Shown here: positions 1 to 4,444 of the stretch, piece by piece
How positions within the stretch are numbered: position 1 is the stretch's first letter
Layout: each line of letters opens with the position of its first letter
Assembly: GCA_020859965.1 (NCBI GenBank)
Contig: JAJBVF010000540.1
Span: 1 to 11,253, forward strand
DNA length: 11,253 nt
Origin: Clostridiales bacterium
Lineage (GTDB): Bacteria > Bacillota > Clostridia > Lachnospirales > Lachnospiraceae
Direction of reading: 5' to 3'
Position numbers and translations under genes: made by a program
Notes under the pieces: generated by a model
What the model saw: only the letters and a program-made list of their open reading frames with translations
Told to the model about the DNA's origin: nothing
Databases searched by the model: none

Positions 1-331
1 CCGCATATCCGTCCAAGAGCTTCGCCCCGGAAAGCCTCACCCGGATATGGCTTTCCCCCAGCCAGCGAAGCAGGCTGACAAATCGCGCATCAATCAGCAG
101 AATGTCTGCACTGACCGTGCCGCCCTCTTCATCAAACTCAAACGCAGTCTTCTGATCCGGATTGGAAAAAATCCCATTCGAGTGGTGCTTCCACTGCCTT
201 TGGCTATTGTCCAGAAGCAGGATCGGCTTTTCGGCGGAAGCCGCGGATTCATTGGTATATATCACTGAATATGTGCATTCGGCGGCCTTTTTCTTCGCCG
301 GTGTATCATTGCTAAAATCAAATACTGGCAT
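1..331 (-). CDS. Hypothetical protein, N-terminal 110 residues (runs off window edge)
   Basis: An open frame runs from an ATG at 329-331 to the window edge with no stop, giving 110 complete codons. It starts MPVFDFSNDTPAKKKAAE. The start is well supported: an AGGAGGAG ribosome binding site lies 5 bases upstream. The visible part has a short lysine-rich stretch near residues 13-15, then a mixed, mainly soluble sequence. I see no signal peptide, membrane segment or recognisable catalytic motif. It lies 62 bp downstream of the methyltransferase gene on the same strand with no clear terminator between them, so the two may be co-transcribed. A poor promoter-like pair (TTGACG and TATTTT, only 15 bp apart, 348-374) lies in the gap but is not convincing. 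I do not recognise the family, and the C-terminal part is missing from view. Confidence 0.75.
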   Translation of the reverse strand, partial: MPVFDFSNDTPAKKKAAECTYSVIYTNESAASAEKPILLLDNSQRQWKHHSNGIFSNPDQKTAFEFDEEGGTVSADILLIDARFVSLLRWLGESHIRVRLSGAKLLDGYA

Positions 332-393
332 AACTCTCCTCCTGTTGAAAATACAGAGCGTATCTTTCCGTCAATCTATATCAGACAACAAAA

Positions 394-1683
394 TTAAGCA
401 TCATCCTCATACAAAAGCGTATACAATGTTGGCTTCAGTGAGAATTCTTCCATCACTGCTTTCACTTCATCCAGGGCTTTCTTTCGTGCTCCCTTCGGTG
501 CAATCGCTCTCCTGGAAGCACGAATCAGAAGATTCTTCGGGGTGTGCTCAAAGTCAATAAATTCCAGAAGCTGGGTCTTATAACCGCAGAATTCCAGCAG
601 ATTCGCCCGGATTGCGTCCGTAGCCAGAGCGGAAAAACGTTCTTTTATGATCCCATATCTGGTCAGAAGCGACAGGTTTTCCGCATGAATCTGCCGGTTC
701 AGTTCATGCTGACAGCAGGGTACTGAAAAAATCAGTCCCGCTTTCCATGTGATCGCATTGTACAAAGTATAATCGGTTGCGGTATCGCAGGCATGCAAAG
801 TGATCACCATATCCACATCAAAAGAAGGCTGATAGCCATTGATATTTCCCACTTCAAAATGCAGCCCGTCGTATCCATATTTTTCAGCAGATTGATTGCA
901 TTTCTTAATTACATCTGCTTTCAGATCAAGTCCGACGACTTCCGCCCGAATTTCCCGAATTTCAGTCAGATAATAATACAATACAAAGGTCAGGTAGGAC
1001 TTCCCGCAGCCAAAATCAATCACGTGGATCGTATCACCTTTCCAGTTTTGAATTTCATCATCAATGATCTCAATAAAACGATTGATCTGTCTGTACTTAT
1101 CATACATGGAATGGACTACTTTTCCTTCCGCGGTAAAGATTCCCATATCTACCAGTGGTGGGATCTGAAAGCCTTCTTTTAAAATATAATTCTTTTTCCG
1201 GTTGTGAACGTTGCCGGCTCCTGATGAAGCATCATATTCAGATCTCGCCACACTTCCGGATTCCTCGTCCGTTTCTCCGCCAGCTTTGTCCATATCCATC
1301 CTGGCCAGGTTCGCTTTATTCTTCTCTGCCTTGTCTGTACATGTCTGCACTGTCGCTTTCGCTCCGGGAACAATCCGTTTTCGTTTAAACGTACAGGTCC
1401 CTTTTTTTGAACACAGAAGAATGTATTCAAACTCAGAAGACCATCCATTCGCCTGCAGAAAATGTCCGTCCATAGCCGCAGCGCAGCAGTCTGCCGCATT
1501 CTCACCACGGACATTTTTGTGAAATACCTGTTTTTCCGTATAGCGGGCGATCTGATAATAGTTTCCCTTCTTTTCTACAGTAATCCTTTTGTATTCTTCC
1601 TGTTTCGATTGCTGTTTGCTGATCACGATTTTCTGTGTACCTGCATCGATCATTTTTGAGAAATAAGTTCTCAGTTCTTCCAT
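394..1683 (-). CDS. Class I SAM-dependent methyltransferase, substrate unknown
   Basis: The 429-residue protein has a Rossmann-fold methyltransferase domain in its second half. Motif I is VIDFGCGKSYLT (about residues 221-232). The acidic end of strand 2 is GLDLK (251-255). A later strand reads LHACDTATD (296-304), and PCCQHE lies at 322-327. The DFGCGKSYL and HACD signatures resemble the Methyltransf_32 type of domain. By family knowledge it transfers a methyl group from S-adenosylmethionine, but the acceptor cannot be read from the sequence. The N-terminal part (about 1-105) looks like a separate small domain. Residues about 105-165 form a charged, low-complexity linker. The ATG at 1681-1683 has an AGGGAGAAG ribosome binding site just upstream. 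The stop is TAA at 394-396. The gene lies downstream of metY in the same direction, separated by a strong hairpin and a possible weak promoter. An RNA or protein target is equally possible. Confidence 0.85.
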   Translation of the reverse strand: MEELRTYFSKMIDAGTQKIVISKQQSKQEEYKRITVEKKGNYYQIARYTEKQVFHKNVRGENAADCCAAAMDGHFLQANGWSSEFEYILLCSKKGTCTFKRKRIVPGAKATVQTCTDKAEKNKANLARMDMDKAGGETDEESGSVARSEYDASSGAGNVHNRKKNYILKEGFQIPPLVDMGIFTAEGKVVHSMYDKYRQINRFIEIIDDEIQNWKGDTIHVIDFGCGKSYLTFVLYYYLTEIREIRAEVVGLDLKADVIKKCNQSAEKYGYDGLHFEVGNINGYQPSFDVDMVITLHACDTATDYTLYNAITWKAGLIFSVPCCQHELNRQIHAENLSLLTRYGIIKERFSALATDAIRANLLEFCGYKTQLLEFIDFEHTPKNLLIRASRRAIAPKGARKKALDEVKAVMEEFSLKPTLYTLLYEDDA

Positions 1684-1708
1684 ATCTTCTCCCTGTCCGG
1701 CACCTCGG

Positions 1709-1748
1709 GGAATAGCAAAGCGGGCTATCCGGCCCGCTCTGCTATTCC
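1709..1748 (-). other. Strong 16-bp stem-loop between metY and the methyltransferase gene
   Basis: The arms 1709-1725 and 1732-1748 pair almost perfectly: GGAATAGCA against TGCTATTCC outside, AGCGGGC against GCCCGCT inside, with one A/C mismatch and a 6-base loop. Neither strand has a T-run after the stem; the minus strand continues CCGAGGTG. It is therefore not a normal intrinsic terminator. It may partly terminate or protect the 3' end of metY mRNA. If the candidate promoter at 1757-1785 is real, it would instead form the very 5' end of the methyltransferase mRNA. Confidence 0.7.
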
Positions 1749-1756
1749 GATTTTAA

Positions 1757-1785
1757 ATGATACTGAGTTGTAAACAGTTCAGCAA
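1757..1785 (-). promoter_or_regulatory. Possible weak promoter for the methyltransferase gene
   Basis: On the minus strand a TTGCTG box (1780-1785) lies 17 bp from TATCAT (1757-1762), matching 3 of 6 and 5 of 6 consensus positions. Transcription would start near 1750, immediately before the 16-bp hairpin. The -35 match is poor, and read-through from metY is an alternative source of transcript. Confidence 0.3.
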
Positions 1786-1805
1786 AAACTCATTGAATTC
1801 CTGCA

Positions 1806-3092
1806 TTATTCGATCGCGTCGAGTGCATTCGCGATATCCGCAATCAGATCTTCCTTATCCTCGATACCAAGGCTGATCCGGATCAGCTCTGCCGGTACTC
1901 CGGCTTCCCTGAGCTGTTCGTCATTCATCTGGCGGTGGGTGGACGTCGCCGGATTCAGACAGCAGGTACGCGCGTCCGCCACATGTGTCTCGATCGCGCC
2001 AAGCTTCAGCTCACGCATAAATACAGACGCTGCCTCACGGCCGCCCTTCAGGCCAAAGGATACAACGCCGCAGCCGCCATTTGGCATATATTTCTGCGCC
2101 AGCTCATAATATTTGTCGGTCGGCAGACCCGGATAATTCACATAAGCCACCTTCGGATGATTGTAAAGGAATTCCGCCACTGCCTGTCCGTTTTCCACGT
2201 GCTTCGGCATCCGGACATGAAGCGACTCCAGACCCAGATTCAGCAAATATGCGTTCTGCGGGGCCTGAATAGAGCCAAGATCACGCATCAGCTGAGAAGT
2301 GCACTTTGTGATAAACGCGCCTTCTTTGCCAAATTTCTCCGCATAGGTAATGCCATGATAGCTCTCGTCCGGTGTGCACAGTCCCGGATATTTCTCCGCA
2401 TGCGCCATCCAGTCGAATCTGCCGCTGTCAATAATGGCACCGCCAACCGCAGCGCCATGCCCATCCATATATTTGGTCGTAGAATGTGTGACAATATCAG
2501 CGCCCCACTCAAACGGACGGCAGTTCACCGGCGTCGGGAAGGTATTGTCCACAATCAGCGGAACGCCATGCGCATGCGCTACCTTCGCAAATTTCTCGAT
2601 ATCCAGCACAGTCAGTGCCGGATTCGCAATAGTCTCACCAAAGACGACCTTCGTATTCTCCTGAAATGCCGCATTCAGTTCTTCTTCGCTGGCATCCGGG
2701 CTTACAAACGTCGCAGCAATACCCATCTTCGCCATCGTAACCGAGATCAGGTTGAACGTACCTCCATAAATGGAGGAAGAAGCGACGATATGATCCCCGC
2801 TCTCACAAATATTAAACAGCGCAAAAAAATTGGCTGCCTGACCGGATGATGTCAGCATACCTGCCGTGCCGCCTTCCATCTCCGTAATCTTTGCCGCTAC
2901 ATAGTCATTGGTCGGATTCTGCAGTCTGGTGTAAAAATATCCGCTCGCCTCCAGGTCAAACAGCTTCCCCATGTCCTCGCTCGTCGCATAGCGGAATGTG
3001 GTCGACTGTACGATCGGAATCTGACGCGGCTCTCCGTTTCCCGGCGTATAGCCGCCCTGCACACAGCGGGTACCTATTTTATAATCACTCAT
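1806..3092 (-). CDS. metY: O-acetylhomoserine sulfhydrylase (O-acetylhomoserine aminocarboxypropyltransferase)
   Basis: The 428-residue enzyme belongs to the Cys/Met-metabolism PLP-dependent family, and the length fits O-acetylhomoserine sulfhydrylases. Known members make homocysteine from O-acetylhomoserine and sulfide, feeding methionine synthesis in the cytosol. Visible features are YTRLQNPT (54-61, phosphate-binding and active-site Tyr/Arg region), SSGQAA (82-87, PLP phosphate cradle), VDNTF with Asp182 (cofactor pyridine contact) and HSTTKYMDGHG with Lys207 as the Schiff-base lysine. The ATG at 3090-3092 follows AGAGGG at a suitable distance. A perfect-consensus promoter lies just upstream and gives a leader of only about 40 nt, too short for a SAM riboswitch or T-box. 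A small palindrome lies in that leader. The gene diverges from rpsT. Use of O-succinylhomoserine or a cystathionine-related reaction is less likely given the length and motifs, but substrate choice is inferred. Confidence 0.93.
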   Translation of the reverse strand: MSDYKIGTRCVQGGYTPGNGEPRQIPIVQSTTFRYATSEDMGKLFDLEASGYFYTRLQNPTNDYVAAKITEMEGGTAGMLTSSGQAANFFALFNICESGDHIVASSSIYGGTFNLISVTMAKMGIAATFVSPDASEEELNAAFQENTKVVFGETIANPALTVLDIEKFAKVAHAHGVPLIVDNTFPTPVNCRPFEWGADIVTHSTTKYMDGHGAAVGGAIIDSGRFDWMAHAEKYPGLCTPDESYHGITYAEKFGKEGAFITKCTSQLMRDLGSIQAPQNAYLLNLGLESLHVRMPKHVENGQAVAEFLYNHPKVAYVNYPGLPTDKYYELAQKYMPNGGCGVVSFGLKGGREAASVFMRELKLGAIETHVADARTCCLNPATSTHRQMNDEQLREAGVPAELIRISLGIEDKEDLIADIANALDAIE

Positions 3093-3107
3093 CGTCTTTC
3101 CCTCTTT

Positions 3108-3121
3108 CTTACTGTAGTAAG
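3108..3121 (-). promoter_or_regulatory. 14-bp palindrome in the metY leader, possible operator
   Basis: CTTACT, a 2-base spacer and AGTAAG form a perfect inverted repeat. It lies between the predicted metY transcription start (about 3131) and the ribosome binding site. A repressor bound here would block early transcription, which would suit a sulfur or methionine gene with no riboswitch. The site is short, so chance is possible, and no regulator gene is in view. Confidence 0.35.
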
Positions 3122-3137
3122 GTATTTTTCTTCATTC

Positions 3138-3166
3138 ATTATAGTGTTCCGGCATTTCTCTGTCAA
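3138..3166 (-). promoter_or_regulatory. Consensus sigma-A promoter of metY
   Basis: On the minus strand a perfect TTGACA (3161-3166) and a perfect TATAAT (3138-3143) are separated by exactly 17 bp. Transcription should start near 3131, giving a leader of about 40 nt before the metY ATG. A 12 of 12 match suggests a strong core promoter that would need a repressor if the gene is controlled. Confidence 0.9.
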
Positions 3167-3221
3167 TCAGATTTCTAAAGAGATTGCGCCCGATTTTTTC
3201 GGGATTTTCGCAGATTCTCTA

Positions 3222-3250
3222 TTGACAGAACCACAAGTTTGAACTAAGAT
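3222..3250 (+). promoter_or_regulatory. Sigma-A promoter of rpsT
   Basis: A perfect TTGACA (3222-3227) lies 17 bp from TAAGAT (3245-3250), which matches 4 of 6 positions of the -10 consensus. The start would be near 3257, giving a leader of about 75 nt before the rpsT start. It diverges from the metY promoter, and the two -35 boxes are about 55 bp apart. Confidence 0.75.
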
Positions 3251-3317
3251 ACTAGAGTATGTTTGCATTAAACGACCGTGTCCGATTTTAATGAAACAAG
3301 CGATTATTTCAGAAGTT

Positions 3318-3334
3318 GGGAGGTGTTCAAATTG
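3318..3334 (+). promoter_or_regulatory. Ribosome binding site that fixes the UUG start of rpsT
   Basis: GGGAGGTG begins at 3318, and the core GGGAGG ends 8 bases before TTG at 3332-3334. This is ideal spacing for that TTG. An in-frame ATG at 3278 would place this site inside the coding region and add 18 residues not found in S20 proteins. Confidence 0.88.
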
Positions 3335-3595
3335 GCTAATATCAAGTCTGCTAAGAAAAGAATTCTTGTTTCTCAGAAGAAGCATGATAGAAATAAATCC
3401 ATCAAGTCTTCTGTCAAGACTGCGATTAAGAAGGTAGATGCAGCTGTTGCGGCGAACGACAAGGCTGCAGCGGAAGCAGCTCTTCTGGCTGCCACTTCTA
3501 CGATTGATAAAGCTGCTAAAAAAGGCGTTTATCATAAGAACAATGCAGCGAGAAAAGTTTCCCGTCTTGCAAAAGAAGTCAGCGCGATGGCTTAA
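3332..3595 (+). CDS. rpsT: 30S ribosomal protein S20
   Basis: The 87-residue, lysine- and alanine-rich protein reads (M)ANIKSAKKRILVSQKK from a TTG start, the standard beginning of bacterial S20. S20 is a helical bundle that binds 16S rRNA in the body of the small subunit and is needed early in assembly. The helices are evident from the A/K-rich repeats between about residues 30 and 65, and the protein ends with KEVSAMA. It is the only plus-strand gene in the window. It has its own promoter (3222-3250) and intrinsic terminator (3603-3645), so it is a single-gene transcription unit. In Escherichia coli rpsT also uses UUG and is autoregulated at translation; similar control here is inference. 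It converges on ysxC, another ribosome-assembly gene. Confidence 0.96.
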   Translation: MANIKSAKKRILVSQKKHDRNKSIKSSVKTAIKKVDAAVAANDKAAAEAALLAATSTIDKAAKKGVYHKNNAARKVSRLAKEVSAMA

Positions 3596-3602
3596 GATAA
3601 AG

Positions 3603-3645
3603 AAATCCCGTGGTCGAACCGTCAGTCAGCCACGGGATTTTTTTT
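3603..3645 (+). terminator. Intrinsic terminator of rpsT, possibly bidirectional
   Basis: AAATCCCGTGG (3603-3613) pairs perfectly with CCACGGGATTT (3630-3640) around a 16-base loop, and the T-run continues to 3645. It begins 7 bases after the rpsT stop. Read on the minus strand, the stem is followed by the U-rich ATTTCTTTATC, so it may also stop ysxC transcripts arriving from the other side. Confidence 0.93.
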
Positions 3646-3740
3646 ATATGCGCAGAGCCGGGAACGGAATTTTGCGGCTGAAGCCGCACCCGGCTCGCGC
3701 AGACGAGTATGAGGCAAAAAGCCGCCTCATACTCGATCGT
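3646..3740 (+). repeat. Structured intergenic repeat, unit A (complete)
   Basis: This complete unit starts with ATATGCGCAG directly after the rpsT T-run. Hairpin 1 has an outer stem GAGCCGGG (3655-3662) with CCCGGCTC (3689-3696), a 10-base internal loop AACGGAATTT (3663-3672) on the 5' side only, and an inner stem TGCGGC with GCCGCA closed by a TGAA tetraloop (3679-3682). Hairpin 2 is a perfect 12-bp stem, CGAGTATGAGGC (3704-3715) with GCCTCATACTCG (3724-3735). The same layout recurs in unit B and, inverted, at 6785-6962. I see no protein-coding signal. Confidence 0.85.
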
Positions 3741-3742
3741 AG

Positions 3743-3800
3743 GAGCCGGGAACGGAGTTTTGTGGCTGAAGCCGGAAAATCGCCTCCTACTTGATCGCAG
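3743..3800 (+). repeat. Structured intergenic repeat, unit B (internally deleted)
   Basis: This is a second tandem copy, starting 88 bp after unit A. It keeps GAGCCGGG (3743-3750), the internal loop AACGGAGTTT (3751-3760) and GTGGCTGAAGCCG, then jumps to the end of hairpin 2 (CGCCTCCTACTTGATCGCAG). Relative to unit A it lacks about 37 bp: the 3' arm of the outer stem and the 5' arm of hairpin 2. A substitute 7-bp stem, GTAGGAG (3739-3745) with CTCCTAC (3784-3790), can still form. Its end overlaps the last codons and stop of ysxC, which reads the opposite strand. Confidence 0.75.
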
Positions 3801-4413
3801 CATCAATGTCCCCGACTCCTATATCAGATCCCATACACAATTCCTCAATCAGTTTCCACACTTCCTCGCGTCCCTGTTTCGTTTGCGAGGAAAACGGAAT
3901 CATCTGAGTACCGGAACGCACACCAAGCCCTTCACGAATCAGCTTCAGCTGTTTCTGCAGCTGGCTGCGCTTGATCTTATCCAGCTTGGTTGCCAGGATC
4001 ACCGGCTCGTAGCCATTCGCACAGATCCATTCATACATCGTTTTGTCATTTGCTCCAGGTTCATGCCGGATATCGATCAGCAGAAACACTGCGCGCAGCT
4101 GCGAGGAGGTGTGCAGGTAGCGCTCGATCATCCTGCCCCATTTTTCTTTTTCCGACTGCGGTACTTTCGCATAGCCATATCCGGGCAAATCGACCAGATA
4201 CAGTTCCCGGTTCACATTATAATAATTGATCGTCTGTGTCTTTCCCGGCTGTGAACTGGTCCGCGCCAGAGACTTCCGGTTCATCAGGGTATTGATCAGG
4301 GAAGATTTCCCGACATTTGATTTCCCGGCGAAGGCTACCTCCGGCCGTGTATTTTCCGGCAGACGGCTTGTAATGCCGCATACCGTTTCAAGATTCACAT
4401 CTCTGATTATCAT
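3787..4413 (-). CDS. ysxC: Ribosome biogenesis GTP-binding protein YsxC/EngB
   Basis: The 208-residue protein is a TRAFAC-class GTPase with every G motif visible: G1 GKSNVGKS (30-37), G2 region TSSQPGKT (52-59), G3 DLPGYG (75-80), G4 TKLDK (142-146) and G5 near SSQTKQG (175-181). The family (YihA in E. coli, YsxC in Bacillus) binds the immature 50S subunit and is needed for its late assembly. The ATG at 4411-4413 has GGAGG 9-10 bases upstream. It begins 31 bp after the lon stop, so co-transcription is likely, and lon-ysxC is a known Firmicutes neighbourhood. Its last codons (AAIK) and TAG stop lie inside repeat unit B, so the extreme C-terminus appears to come from, or was invaded by, the repeat. 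All catalytic motifs are intact. Confidence 0.96.
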   Translation of the reverse strand: MIIRDVNLETVCGITSRLPENTRPEVAFAGKSNVGKSSLINTLMNRKSLARTSSQPGKTQTINYYNVNRELYLVDLPGYGYAKVPQSEKEKWGRMIERYLHTSSQLRAVFLLIDIRHEPGANDKTMYEWICANGYEPVILATKLDKIKRSQLQKQLKLIREGLGVRSGTQMIPFSSQTKQGREEVWKLIEELCMGSDIGVGDIDAAIK

Positions 4414-4444
4414 ATTCTGATTCCTCCGTCACAGCAATCCTGAT

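Noticed and set aside
348..374. TTGACG/TATTTT as a promoter for the partial gene at 1-331
   Set aside because: The spacing is only 15 bp and the -10 match is weak. Read-through from the methyltransferase gene is simpler.
3189..3203. Small CCCGA/TCGGG hairpin with a T loop between the metY and rpsT promoters
   Set aside because: It is only 5 bp, and no gene is transcribed into it that would need a terminator. It may be chance.
3278..3331. An upstream in-frame ATG for rpsT adding 18 residues
   Set aside because: It would put the strong ribosome binding site inside the gene and give S20 an N-terminus the family does not have. The TTG at 3332 fits both signals.
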